This document shows, in pieces, positions 25,610 to 38,417 of a stretch of 64,000 nucleotides of DNA. The stretch is taken from NCBI GenBank assembly GCA_020055645.1, contig CM034549.1, positions 29,967,930 to 30,031,929 of the forward strand, read 5' to 3'. A model generated the notes under the pieces. It was not told where the DNA came from. It worked only from the letters and a program-made list of their open reading frames with translations, and made no database searches. This DNA comes from Tomocerus qinae (taxonomy: Eukaryota > Arthropoda > Collembola > Entomobryomorpha > Tomoceridae). Each line of letters opens with the position of its first letter. Position 1 is the stretch's first letter. Position numbers and translations under genes: made by a program.

Positions 25610-28600
25610 GCATATTACATAGAACAATGAGCTACACTCTGGGTTAATATTAGCTTATTTCAAAATTAAGCCTAAAATATTTGACACGGAAGTCTTTCCA
25701 ATAACAGTACTGGTGGCCTAGTACAATAGAATTATAGAAAGTCGATATAAATAGTTGACTATCAATCTCTAGTTACTACTGAGCTAGCTGCTTTTGCCCA
25801 CGTTTGATGAATTTATGACATTTGCTTTAAATAATGACTAAATTATTATTAAATTCTGCTAATACTTCTAGCTAAATTTACTTTTCCAAGAAGCATGGTA
25901 CAATATGAACAAATACTGTACAATACAGATGGAACATGGAACCCTACAGCACTACAGTACAGACATTACATATATATCTAAGTCTAACAGCTTATATATA
26001 TGGAGATTTTTATACTAGTAATCAAGCACTATTGGGGCAAGTGATTGATAAAAGAATCGGTGAACACCACAGGACATGATATCGTAAGGTTTCCACTTTG
26101 GTGGTCAAGTTTTATAAAAATTTGACAACTTTCTCACAAGTTGTGAGACAGTTCTGTACAATCAATACGGTTGGACGTTTCTTGCTCTTGACACAATTTT
26201 AGCAAGTAATGCTTTAGTGGATGTAAATGTTATAGTATATGTCTTACTCCTAAATAGATACATAAATGAATGCACATATCTGTTGGGAATATTAAGTGTA
26301 TAATATTTGGTATTAAGCCATGCATACCAAAGTTCAGGTAATCGATTTAGTGCATGGTTCCAGTTTTGTTGGTTTCATTAGACGATTTCAAAAGCCAATG
26401 TCAATTAGAAGTGAGAAAAAATCAAAACTTATTCGCATGAATGAATTTTATCATGAATGGTGAATAAAATAAAGGAGTAAACCTGTCTAAAGAAACCATT
26501 AAGAAACTACCAAGATGTATTTTACATGCCCCTCGCTAGCACAACGTCAAGTCGAAACGTGTAAATGTAAAATGTGGCACGGTGCAAGCAAGGGTTGAAT
26601 TAATTAGAACGGATTGCACGGCAATCTAAAGTGAGGTAGCAAACATTTAATAGTTTTGTAAAAACAAGTAATTGATAAAATAAATTAATACCTGCTGCAA
26701 TTGGTAAAGGATTTTTACTTCTTTCCTTACAGAATCACTTTCGCCGTAATGCGGTAGGTCTCTTTAACTAATGAATCTCCTAGGTTAGCTCCATGATTGA
26801 CAGGCAACTTACTGCACGCAATAATGTCTTACGTTAAAAATACGGTAATTAATGGATGTAATTACAATTAGGAGGATGTTTTTCCACCCTTCTCCAAAAT
26901 AGGCACGGTTCTATATAACTAAACTTAAACCCTTCGCTGGAATGATTTTCAAAACAAGTACGAATTAAATCAGTGATTCCCAGTGATAAAAATGTGATTG
27001 AATTAGACCTTCAATATATTTTCTGTTCTCCAAAGAATAATGTAGTGCATTAGGTATGAACTGAAATATTATCTCCATGTACTTCAGCACATGCAGGTGT
27101 TTAAAAAATACCATTTCCATTACACCTGCATTATCTCTCAGGTGTAATTTAAATTAATTATTCATAAAACCGATTCAACTCCAAATAAAATGCCAAACCT
27201 AACCTACCTTAAAATTCAAAAGTAATATACAAGAACTTGGCCCAATGTACTAGATCGCCCTACTTAATTTAAAAATAAGTTCGTACATGTTAGGGAATAA
27301 GATGAAATATTAGGATAAACATGGATATAAAAATCCATTTCTCAATTAATAAAGTTCTCAACCTTGAAACAATTTAGCCACTAGCCAGGGATCCTTGTAT
27401 ACACAGATAATACATGTATTACCAAAAGTGATAGGCCTGTCAATTTTAACCGTTGCATGACTACATTTCATTGAGAAAATTATAAAAAGGTTCATGCAAA
27501 TGAGGATAACCCTTCTGTAAGTTTCTCCTAGTTGTTATATACCTTTTAGGGCGTTAGAAAGGTTATGTATTTGTTAGGTCCATTCAAGCTTTAAACTTAA
27601 GTGTGGAGATTAAAAATTGTATAAGGAAATATTACGAAAATGATGTTTCAAAATGATCGACATGACAAATAGTGCCTTAATTATGTAATCCTTGTTTTTG
27701 AATAATTTTGCCAATTTTGAAGGTGATTTTTTAAGAGACTTAGCACGTTTTCATTAATCCCAAAATGTCAATTATGAAACGTGGAGCCAGTTTATCCGAG
27801 TTGAAACAAAGGTAGTATTGTGGAAGGTATTCCTGACCTCATCTATGATCACGCCCTCGTTAGACAGTGACAGAAAAAATCGGAAACATAAAAAAGCAAA
27901 ATGAAAGCAAAAAGAGTTAGTAATGGAAGAAAAGTGCCAATGGAAGATGAGAATAATTTTATTAGAGAAGAGTAAGTAAATATTTTTTGCTAGTGATGTG
28001 TGGAGACGAGTCTCATTACGAAAAGGCTTGTCAAATGTAAAATAATGAATAAAAATAAAAGTTCATCCCTGAAGGGTACGGATGTGGGATGAGCAAATTG
28101 CTTTGCACTTTGCATCGCGGGGTGTAAATCACGCTTTCCTCGCATCACAACAACTCGGTAGTGTAATAATATCTGTAGAGAACAATATTCGAGTATTAAG
28201 AGGCTATATGGATGTAGTAGGTATAAAAGAGATGTTTAAGCATCATCTGATCTCACATAAAAATTCATCTCGCCTTGTCTAGTCTCAAAGTAATCTTGGC
28301 TTGTAGTTTAAGTCGAGACTAGATAAACCATTCATAGTGACTTACATGTATTATTAGTGTCTACTTATGTATTGGCTTTCCTAACAATAAGTATTTTTAC
28401 AGAAGCAATTTTCATTCCAGCATGTCATTTACTTGGCCACGTAGTGCGAGATTCCCTTTTACTACTCGACTATAGTAAATCACTTGTGAGCAAAGAAACA
28501 TAACAGCCCGTTTCTTCCTCCTCTCATCCCATTCAAGATTTCAGTCTCATTCTAATCTGGAGCCTCAATTTTCTTCTCGGATGCACAAATGTGAAGATGA

Positions 28601-28627
28601 CTATGGCAAAAAAACGGTGGATGAGAG

Positions 28628-28658
28628 CGTGGGAAAGTCAACGCGTGGTTCTCGCGTG
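28628..28658 (+). repeat. 31-bp GCGTG-rich motif, copy B
   Basis: Second copy of the motif at 17621-17651 (29 of 31 identical). Its core AAAGTCAACGCGTGGT also occurs, reversed, at 61391-61406 inside the transposable element in DDX54. Confidence 0.75.
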
Positions 28659-31600
28659 CAATCCACAAAGCACACATCCCAACAGCTATAATACTCTTTG
28701 TCAGGCAAATTGTAAAAAATTACTTGGCTTGTCTATTCTGCCTTCTCTCCTTCTACTTACACACACTCCTATACATCTAAGACACTGTGACGTATTAACT
28801 TTTAGTCTTTTTTTCTACATCTTTAGTCTACTCCTGTCATCACATCACAGACATATTATATCTACTTGCTTCTCTTTCAATTACATACAAACAGACGCTG
28901 CTTTGCACTTAGCACTACCTTAGCTCTTACTCATGCCGTAAAATCCTATTCATTTTATTTTTCTCTTCAGCTCTCAAAGAAAAAATGTTACTTCATTTTC
29001 TACTAGTACTTTAACTCATTAACAACTGAATAGACACAGATTACATGTAGCCAATTATGACCAATAATAAACTAAACTCTTTTCAGTTTTAGATAATGAG
29101 TGCTGCAAGGAACTGTAAATTTCGTAGTCGCATTACTTGTGTCATTTATCCAACATTCGTCCAGTTTTGATGTAGATTGTATAGTGAAGTAGTAAATCTG
29201 TTCTACCATTATCTATTGTTAACCAGTAGGTACAAGATCCTCACTCTTCTTAGTAATACCCACAGGAACGAAGACTAAGTACATTATAATAGACCTCTTA
29301 ACCAAGTGACCATGATACAGAAAAGAAAATTATGGTCCTTTTAAAAATAGTTATTTGAGTGTACCCTAAAACCAAATAGCTTTTTAGCTGTACTTAGGAC
29401 GTTTGCAAACCTAGTAAATGAATGGATTTAGAACAATATTGATTAAGCAAAGAATTTTAGATCTTTTAGAATTTTTCTAATTTTTGGATATCAGATTTTG
29501 GAATTTATTTCGGAGAGCAGTCAGCCTGCTTCGAAAAGTTTCCCGTTGAAAAACAGAAAGCCAGATTAAAATTTTAAAGTAATATGGTCAGCTTTAAAAA
29601 TTCATTGTAAGAATCTCATTGAGAAGTTTGCTGCAAAAGACGAGTTGTATTGTATGTGGCAGTGTGAGAAGGCAACTCCCATAAGGCACGTTCGTCTCTT
29701 CAAGTTTTTCAAGAATGAAATTTCTTGCATAGGCCATAGAAGCGAGAGAAAAGAGTACTTTAGCATAGTAAGCGTAGGATGAATAAGAAAAGACGAGTGA
29801 GATGAGACATGCCTCTTATTATTAAGTATTTAGAGGAGGAAGAGTACGTGTTTATAGTTAGGTAGGAGCAGGCAGGTAGAGCTCATTTCAGCCAATCGTC
29901 ATGAATCTCAGGCCACAGTCCGTCGTCCACCACTTTAATTTGTTCACATAATTTTTGCTCCTTTACGCTCGCCTGCGTCTCCGTCTCGCTTCTTTAAACT
30001 GGAGAGATTTCTTATAATTATACGTATCTACATCCCTATAAGAACTATTTCTGACTCTATTATGAACAACTCTTGGAATGATAGTTGCTTTCTACCCTTT
30101 TTTCCTTCTGAAATCCTCTTTAGTCATTTTGAGAGCAGAAATGGCCAGATTTCTACTATTACATAAACACAATCAATCTTAGACTGGATTCTTATGCATA
30201 GGTACTATCTACATCTACAAGTGATGGTTGTTAATAACTGTCCTAAAGAGTCACCAGATAAGTTTGTATCTATTCACTGACAAATTCTCGTATCTAAATT
30301 TTCCCTAATACAAAAGTATACTTCATAAGTTTTTGGTCTGCAATTCTTCAGCATTTTTCGATTTTTATCAACGAGATGGTATTTGAAGTTGAAATACCAA
30401 GCTTTAACTATTACAATAAATAGCATTTGTGATAGGGACAACCATATTACAAGAGAGGATATAATATAAAAGACGACGATTCTTCTAGATCTATTACAAT
30501 TGCGATATAATAGTAAATAGCAGAAGAGTGAATTTTTCCTACTGGAATTATATCATGCAACGACCATTCTGTAAACAAAGTTAAGACAAGATAAAAATGT
30601 AAGCAAAACATCGAATTTGTTTCCGGCCAATCTAAAATTCCATGGCTTCGTTGGTCCCTTTTTGCATTACTTTGCTTTGAGAAGCCATGCGCATCTTTCT
30701 TTAAAGGAATTTTGCATTTTATAATTTTTGAAGAATCATCGCTGCTTCTTTTGTACCTCCGCGAGATGCGACACGCGGAATGAGACACAATTCATGCATC
30801 GCCATCCCTTCTACTATTCTAAAAAAAGATCTATGCCCATTGCTTATGTTACCTACTTAATATGGATGAAATATGTTTAAGGAGGAGAGGAAAGAGCTTA
30901 AAATGTATTCTCTATTTATATAATCTGTCTTTTGTGCTATCTGTCAAATAATTAATCTACGATACTGAATCCATGTTTTGTAGTATTAGGATTCGAGTAG
31001 TCAAACATTTTTGTTTCTATTTGATCCGGGGATCTGTAAATCTTATATTAATGGCATTATGTGAGCTTTTAATCTGTTAGCTAAAGTTACCATTTCACCT
31101 GATACCTTAGCTTAAAAGTGTTTTCGTTGTTGAATTGTTTTGATTTTTGAGGATATTTTTCTAAAGTTATCACTTAAGCCTTGTGTTACTGCCACTTATT
31201 GCATTAGAACCTTTTAGCTGACGACTGACTGAGGGCTATATAAGAAGTAGTCTGTCGCGCACACTTCTGCTGTTAAATCAAGTGATTTCGACACATTTAA
31301 GAATTTATGACTCCTAAAAGGATGGGTACTGCTTCCTTTGTCACTTTTATTAGTTTATATGTTTTTATTTGTCATGATTTCCCTTCAATTCATGAAAAGG
31401 CCTCTGACGACTCCTATAATGTGTTTTGGGTGCTGATCAAATGAAGCATCTTCTATGAGCATAATAATATAATTCGTGTAGTAAATATGCAGTAGTCCTA
31501 TATCTAAAGTTAAGAGATGTAAATACAGTAGACTCGTTCAGATTAGTTGCGTCAAAAATCTCTTTCCCACGCTCCAGGAAGGTTTATTGGTATTGCCTTG

Positions 31601-32040
31601 TAAGTTGTTTTGATTGATGTTTGTCATTAGGTTGTAAACTAATAAAATGTTAACACGGACCGTGTAATTCTATTTGTATTTAACTCATAATGGTATTCCA
31701 TGATTACACGAAAATGAGATGTCTCATACAATCCCCCTTTGTTGATATAAGTAAGAGAAGAACTACTCTATATTCTTGGTTCCGTCTAGATAGACTAATA
31801 ATCCATATTACATACACTAAACTTCATGATCAATGTTTCGTATAGGATTTTTCACAATTTATACTAGTCTAAACAGCATGAGTACCTGCCTATACATAAT
31901 ACTCTGTATATAGTAGTTTTATATAAACTTTGTCAATAAATATTCATAATTGTTATCGTGAATTACCTATTTCTGCCATTAATACTATAATTGAATGTTG
32001 CTTTTAATTTGTGATTAGGTATTTTAATAGGCCAATTAAA

Positions 32041-32127
32041 AATTGTAAATTGTACATTTAAATTAATATAAATTGTAAAATTGTAAAATTGTAAAATTGT
32101 AAATTGTACATTTAAATTGTACATTTA
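32041..32127 (+). repeat. AAATTGT-based tandem repeat
   Basis: Units of AAAATTGT/AAATTGT with interspersed GTACATTTAAATT repeat across about 87 bp; three exact TAAAATTG units are consecutive near 32077-32100. It is a simple-sequence array with no coding potential. Confidence 0.8.
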
Positions 32128-34274
32128 CTATACTAACACTATACTACTTGTACTTACGTAAAGGCAAATGCGATTTAATGTTTTCGTTGATTTTCCCCTT
32201 GTAAAAACTGATGAAATGTACCTGGCAATTATTTATATGGATCATCCAATCTAAACGTAAAAAGTTTTAAAAAGTCTGTCTATTCAGGAAGATGTAAGCT
32301 GAAAATAAAAAGCGCAGCTCCTGCGTGGATACTCCAACTATTCCCATTTTAAGTACTTATCCTCAATGGAAATAGATGTACTATATCTGTAGTAAATATT
32401 AAAAAACTGGAAAGAATCGTGTAAAAAGGAGAGAATCAAATAAAATAGTGAGGCATGAAGATGCTCATTCTGTTTTTGATTCTTATTTTTCAATACATGA
32501 AGATATTTGGGCTCGGATTCTGTAAGAAACGCTTCTGGGAGCACAATAATAAAATAATAATGCTCTATCTCCCACTCTGATCTCCATTTTCTATTCGTAA
32601 TCCACTACAAACGCCTACTCGGAATGCTGAAAGGTATTCATGCTTTAAAGTTCTTTTCTGTTCTTGCTCAAAGATTTGAGAAGAAAGCAAAGTAGTGCAG
32701 AGCAGAGTTAATATGGACACGGTAGTTCATGTAAGTTCATTCTAATTCCTCGTCTTGTTTTGGATGAATAGACAGGAAGTAGTCCATTATGACTATTCTT
32801 CGTTTCTCTCTGTCAGACCAGTTTTTCTGTGAGGCCATATTACCTTACTTAACTGGCTGTGTGCCTTATGAACCAACGACATACTCCTAACTATTTGCTT
32901 CAGACCAGATCATCGTGTCCATTATACTACGTCCTATAGAGCTGTATTTTCTTCGTAAGTAAGACAAGAGATAAATAAGTAAGCCGAAAGGACCCATGCG
33001 TTGAATAATAGTAAATTGCATTGTTACACATAGGGCTTCGTGTTCTATTCAGTTTAACATGTGTGTGGACTATGCTTTAATGCACCCATACATTCATTAT
33101 TAGAATGTACATAGTGTAATGTGAGAAGTAATGAAATAAAGTCTACTTATTTACTTACAAGTGATTCTTACAGAGAACGACCATTATAGGTACAACTCTT
33201 ATGAATTGAGAATTGCACAATTTTTATGAAAAAGCAAGAATATCCAAAATTATTTTTTATGTTCTCTCCAATTATGTATTAAAATTGTAGAATCGGGGCA
33301 ATTAAAAAAACCTCTAATCATTAACTTGAACTCTAAAACATCTTTGTAAAGAAACGTTTTAAACAATACAGGTAGCATACTATGCCATACATGTGATATA
33401 AGCAAAGGTGGTATATTTTTGTAATTCCATGGACTTGTACTCCACAAAAGAACTGAATAATGATAAACGTAAACTACAGTTCATTCATTTTTATTTGGGA
33501 ATATCTACATAAACAGGGTACATAGTATGGATATATCTACTAAATAACTAAGTTGTGACAAGAATATAGGAAATGCGGTCCACTAAGTATGCTTTTAGTG
33601 TTTCACTTTCGTTTCTTCATATTGTAAGTTATTTTGTAGGTTTACTGACTACTACGTAGTCACTACAATCACTAGTGAAATATCCTCAGATCCAATTTCT
33701 TTACAGAACAAAACAACTTGCTCTCTAAGTATACCTGATACATGCAAGTGCGTGGAGTCTAACGTTCACCTTATGGCAAATAAACCATTGTAATGGAATA
33801 CTAAGCTTACGAGAAACTAATGAATTATATTATACTGTTTAATAATACGAAGCATTATAATGGAATCACAAGGGAATACAAGAATACAAGCATTACTATA
33901 GAGTTTGTCCAAAATACTATGTGGTACTGTACATGTAGTACAATCATGTACCACTGTACTATAGCCTGGTCCTGGTACATGCGTTGCGTTTTGTTCGAAC
34001 TGTATTAGCGGTAAATATTATTAGCGTCAGTTGAGCAGAATGGGTTGTTTTGTTAACATTCTAAAACTACCTCTCGTCTGTCCTCAGCGTCGACAGTTAT
34101 TTGTTTCTAGTGTACTAACGTAATTCTGATTACTGAGTACATTCTTTTTGCACTACGTAGACTATAATAATTTCCTGTAGTTCACGTGTATTGTTCATTT
34201 TAGCTGGTGACTTAAAAGTCACATAAAATTTTTGGTATCTTAAACTTAAACGAACGAACTTAAACGTGATTCGG

Positions 34275-34390
34275 AATTCACCTTTAGGGATGGATGATAT
34301 AGAATTTTTATGTAGGCCACGTGTATTTACAAAGTAGGTATGAATGAAATTCACCTTTAGGGATGGACGATATACTTATATTTACAAAGT
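34275..34390 (+). repeat. Imperfect tandem duplication with a 73-bp offset
   Basis: A 27-bp block starting AATTCACCTTTAGGGATGGA at 34275 recurs at 34348 with one substitution. The later TATTTACAAAGT of the first unit also recurs in the second after a short deletion. The second unit is shorter and more diverged. Confidence 0.8.
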
Positions 34391-35200
34391 CTGCAAAGAT
34401 AAACAAATGCAAAAATAAATTGTCAATATTAAAATTATGCCCAATAATTCGACAACAATGATAACCACGAATGAGTTGACATCAGCAACCATATTTTATG
34501 AGCAATATGATTTTTGAATTTACGAGAATTGCATAAAACAATTAGATCAGCCGTCTGGCTCTGGTTCACTATCTTACCCATTGACTTGATGTCACTAGTC
34601 CCTAGTTGCTATAAATAATAGAAAATCTGCAATTGAGGGGTTGACTTTTCCAGCGGGATGAATGATTGAATCGATTTAAGACAAATTATTAAATAGGCAA
34701 TGTGAACTTGAAAGTCAAAAGTCGTCAATTTGGCAATTATTGATGGCAAACACAAAGATATTTGCAATTCTATTTCGTTCTTGTTCACTTCAGATATCAA
34801 AAGCATTAGTAATAATAATAAATAATTTCGTAAACCCCAGGATGCGTGGGCACGTGAAAGATCAGTACTGGGAGAACAGCCTTTAGCTGCATGCATTGCA
34901 ATTGTATTGCGTTGTTGCGATATGTGTGTATGAGGGGAGATCTGTGTCACAAATGAAACTTTCCTAGAACCCAGAATATTCCTTGCCATACTCAGAATAT
35001 AGTGCACAGAATTCTCTTCGCAGAACGCAGATAATTTTTCCTAGAATGCAGATTAATCTTCCTAGAACGCAGAATATTTTTTGCAGGTCATAATTTTTTC
35101 TAGAATGCAGATTATTCTTCCTAGAACGCAGAATATTTTTTGCAGGTCTGAATATTCTTCTTAAAACGCAGAATATTTTACATAAAACGTAGAATATTTT

Positions 35201-35340
35201 ACCTAAAACGCAGAATATTTTACCTAAAACGCAGAATATTTTACCTAAAACGCAGAATATTTTACCTAAAACGCAGAATATTTTACCTAAAACGCAGAAT
35301 ATTTTACCTAAAACGCAGAATATTTTACCTAAAACGCAGA
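35201..35340. repeat. 21-bp tandem array (six full copies and a partial seventh)
   Basis: Units start at 35201, 35222, 35243, 35264, 35285, 35306 and 35327, each beginning ACCTAAAACGCAGAATATT. The full copies are identical by eye. Confidence 0.92.
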
Positions 35341-35481
35341 ATATAGGAAGAAACGCAGAATATAGGAAGAAACGCAGAATGTTCTTCCTATAACCCAGAA
35401 TATTCTTCCTATAACCCAGAATATTTATCCTAAAACGCAGAATATTCTTCCTAAAACGCAGAATATTCATCCCAAAACGCG

Positions 35482-35663
35482 GAATATTCTTCCCAATCGT
35501 ATACGCAGAATATTCTTCCCAATCGTATACGCAGAATATTCTTCCCAATCGTATACGCAGAATATTCTTCCCAATCGTATACGCAGAATATTCTTCCCAA
35601 TCGTATACGCAGAATATTCTTCCCAATCGTATACGCAGAATATTCTTCCCAATCGTATACGCA
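35482..35663. repeat. 26-bp tandem array, seven identical copies
   Basis: Units start at 35482 and every 26 bp up to 35638. Each starts GAATATTCTTCCCAATCG and ends TATACGCA. All seven look identical, which points to recent expansion or homogenisation. Since 26 is not a multiple of three, the minus strand reads as a 26-residue super-repeat. Confidence 0.93.
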
Positions 35664-35737
35664 GAATATTCTTCGTAGATACGCAGAATATTTGGCACAT
35701 ATTCTCCCCCCATACCTAGAATTTTTGTCTACAGCCA

Positions 35738-35771
35738 GACGGACGGACGGACGGACGGACGGACAGACAGA
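35738..35771 (+). repeat. GGAC/AGAC tetranucleotide microsatellite
   Basis: Six GGAC units (35741-35764) followed by AGAC units, directly at the right-hand edge of the minisatellite. Confidence 0.88.
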
Positions 35772-37437
35772 CTGTTAGGACCGTTCACAGTACCTTACGA
35801 ATACTCGTAAGCTAATAATGGGTATGTTATGCTTTGTTGTTCTGGAATCTGGATAGAATCTTTCTAACACTACACAATCGAAGATATCATATGATACAGC
35901 TCATATTCATAAAAATCCTACTTTTTATATGAAGGAAGGAGTAGCTGCTAGCTTTGGAATGAAATCGTGTGCATGCAGCAGCAGTAGCTAATCGGGTTAG
36001 ATTCTGGCAAACTCTAAGTTTTTTAGATTATAGAAAGACAGAATAACAACCAAAAGACAATAACAACTAATATCGTATATTTTCCACCTTTTTTCCTAAC
36101 CGTTTTATTGCAAAGATTTAAAACTGTCTCTACTAATAACCAGCAGTTATGTAAAATAACTGTTAGTAAAGCGTCACAGTAAAGACAGTAACTTATTCCA
36201 AACTCTACCTGAATAACCTTTTCGGCTGAAGGAGACCTGCCTACCTGATACTTCCTGTTTTCTTTAGGGTACTTCTACCTTTATGCACCTTACACAGCAG
36301 AATTCTTTTACAGTTCCACTTAACAATAAAATAAAATAAAGATCACATTGCATTTCAGTTTCTTGCAGCACAACGTATGCATGTCCGTTAATTTAAAGTT
36401 TCAATTTGTAATCTAGTACCATTCCGTCTGAGTTTGTCAACATGACGTATAAAAATGAAAACTCTAGCAAAGTATTAACAATAAAGTTACAAATATTTGC
36501 CACATAATAACAAAACCATTTATTGTTTGTTTTTACTATTTATCTGTTACTACTTGCAGTTGCATGTGCAAGTACATTCGACTAACATTAAATTAGCATT
36601 TCAATATACAATACTGTTTATGCAAAATTATGAAATCATTGGCAATTGTGATGATCACTTTAATTTGAGTATTTGCACACATTGAGTTTACAATTTGCAC
36701 ATTTCACTGATGTTCATAACTAAAGATGTGCATTGCATGTATAAATATAGAAGAAGCATCAACAAACATAAGAGTAAAATAACATTTAACCAATGGGATT
36801 TAAAACTAAAGTCATTAGATCGTGCCTGACAACATCGCACCAAGATGAATCAAGTCTCTGATCGAATGTTTGTTGAAAGTTACGCATTGAATTGATATAA
36901 AAGGAAACCTTAAATGAAAACAAAAAAAATTAGTTTAAAAAATCGTATCAAATATTTCATGTCAGTTAAATTTTTGAATATTTTGAAAAAATTTTTTAAA
37001 CTCTTTACTTTAATTTTGAAATTATTTAAAGAAAGCATAATGTATAAGGATATGTCTCCAATAATTCTTATCCCCATCAACTTTGGAAAATCCATGTCTG
37101 GAGATTTTAAACTAACTCTAAGGAATACTGTGAGCAAATGCAAATGTCAAACTATACCTACTTAAACTTTTAACTACACATACACTAACTAAATATTAGT
37201 ATTTTGACGTTTTATCATATATACTAGTCTGTACTACGAAATGCGTCTGGTAACGGTAACATTTATATTATTACATCCCTTATTTACCCTATTGTGACTT
37301 TACATAATATTATGTGCTATAATACTAGGTACTTGAAGTATTACTCAATTTACAGCAGTACTACAAGTTACTCTACTTCTAGTGATCAGCAAATAAGTAA
37401 AAGTACAAAATATTTTTGAATAGAAAATTATTAACAT
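35772..37437. other. 1.7 kb without a recognisable gene
   Basis: AT-rich, with only short open frames in overlapping reading frames. The part nearest 37437 should be the 3' UTR of YIPF3 on the minus strand. No clear AATAAA was found on that strand close to the stop. Confidence 0.45.
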
Positions 37438-38301
37438 CTATTGATCTCTCATAATAGCAAAATGAAGATAAACCAAATACAGTAAATGAATAGTCGCTAC
37501 AGGAGTACACAGAACAAATCTGCATGCAGGGACAGGAGTTCTTGAAAAAATGATGAGGCAAATCCTTAACGAGTCCAATCCTCCAAATAAAGTTAACAAT
37601 GGCAGAAACCACTGATCCGAACCTAATTCACACACCAATAGTGTTAGGGCGTGTCCAAAAAGTCCGTACCCCAAGATGCAGACAACTTGCCTATAGGGAA
37701 ACAAATCAATATAAGCTTTGAAACTATGGAATGGAATTCAATTTATTAAAAGACAAAACTCAAAATATTCAATAGTCATTTACCTGACTGTGATTCTCGT
37801 TCTCGTGCAAAATGAGAACAACCAAGTGAAACTGGATAGAAAAATGACATAAGCTATAGTGTGAGCACAAGACGAAGCCAAAGCATAGAGACGTGTCTCT
37901 CCTTTGGAATAAAATCCCCAATATAACGTAGAAGTAAGAAGAAACCAACTGAGAAAACTTCCTTGTAAGTCGACAGAAACTCTGTTAAATTGGCCAAATG
38001 GGGGTATCAAGGAAGCTACTAGTCGCATTAAAATTGAGCGTTCAGAAAATAAATATTTCATAAATGTTGAAGGGTACTGGGCGCACGACGTCTCTCCATT
38101 TGAACGATTCCGTTGATACTCTTTATTGACACTTCGAAATGTTGTACGTTGGCGACTTCTACCCTTCGGTTTACCGTCAATTGGTCTGTTTGATTTTGAA
38201 AGTAAGCCTTCTTCTTCCCATGCTCTTGATGATAATAACGGATTCTGCAGTTCTTCATCAATAAAGATAACCGCAGATTCAGGTTTGACTTTTGATTTCA
38301 T
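37438..38301 (-). CDS. YIPF3: YIPF3-like Yip1-domain Golgi membrane protein
   Basis: Two exons on the minus strand (38301-37784, then 37723-37438) are split by a 60-bp intron and encode 267 residues. The junction is in phase 2 and gives ITV-S-FKAYID. The N-terminal 95 residues are hydrophilic and start at the ATG at 38301 (MKSKVKPESAVIFIDEE). They are followed by about five hydrophobic segments, the usual Yip1-domain topology. The best landmark is LGYGLFGH (190-197), then a GGLDSLR...IIFSRT...LLYLVYLHFA series that matches the order of landmarks in YIPF3. YIPF3 works with YIPF4 in the Golgi membrane, known for vertebrates; the role here is inferred. The protein is shorter than human YIPF3 because the luminal tail after YLHFA is almost absent (only IMRDQ). 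It lies 116 bp downstream of MED9 on the same strand. Confidence 0.87.
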
Positions 38302-38417
38302 TTTGTTATTTTATCTTGATATTTTAAATCGAAAAATATAATTTTACAACAACCCTCTGTACAATGAATATTAAATAACGATATTGTCTTTTCACATTTA
38401 TACAATGATATATATTC
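38302..38417 (-). promoter_or_regulatory. 116-bp spacer between MED9 and YIPF3
   Basis: Read on the minus strand, this AT-rich spacer has no AATAAA or ATTAAA between the MED9 stop and the YIPF3 start. It contains an acceptor-like ATTCATTGTACAG about 60 bp before the YIPF3 ATG. MED9 transcripts must therefore end inside YIPF3, use a weak signal, or continue through it. A 5' exon of YIPF3 spliced to this site is also possible. Confidence 0.5.

Larger units (their letters stand above)
16376..34274. other. About 18 kb without a recognisable gene
   Basis: I see no protein family, RNA gene or splice-linked set of exons here. Open frames are at most about 115 codons and look random. Small structures within it are listed separately: a GA run, two copies of a 31-bp motif, a hairpin and an AAATTGT-type tandem repeat. 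Short exons of an unfamiliar gene could be missed by eye. Confidence 0.45.
34975..35700. repeat. Layered minisatellite built on an ACGCAGAATATT core
   Basis: About 30 copies of a 10-12 bp core (CGCAGAATATT and close variants) repeat with different spacers. From left to right the unit changes: irregular 40-60 bp units with TTCCTAGAACGCAG and TTTTTTGCAGGTC (about 35,020-35,170); a perfect 21-bp array at 35201-35340; transition units with TATAGGAAGAAACGCAG and TTCCTATAACCCAG (35341-35480); a perfect 26-bp array at 35482-35663; then a degenerate end. Because neither the core nor the spacers contain stops on the minus strand, a 249-codon open frame runs through it, but that is a by-product of the repeat. 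Confidence 0.92.

Noticed and set aside
35482-35663. Regular repeats resembling a CRISPR array
   Set aside because: The units are contiguous with no unique spacers, and the setting is an animal genome with introns.
34964-35713. A 249-codon minus-strand open frame with repeated motifs
   Set aside because: It is created by the minisatellite: the 26-bp and 21-bp units have no stops in the minus-strand frames. The first part is one 26-bp unit read in three phases. No start context, splice or domain supports a protein.
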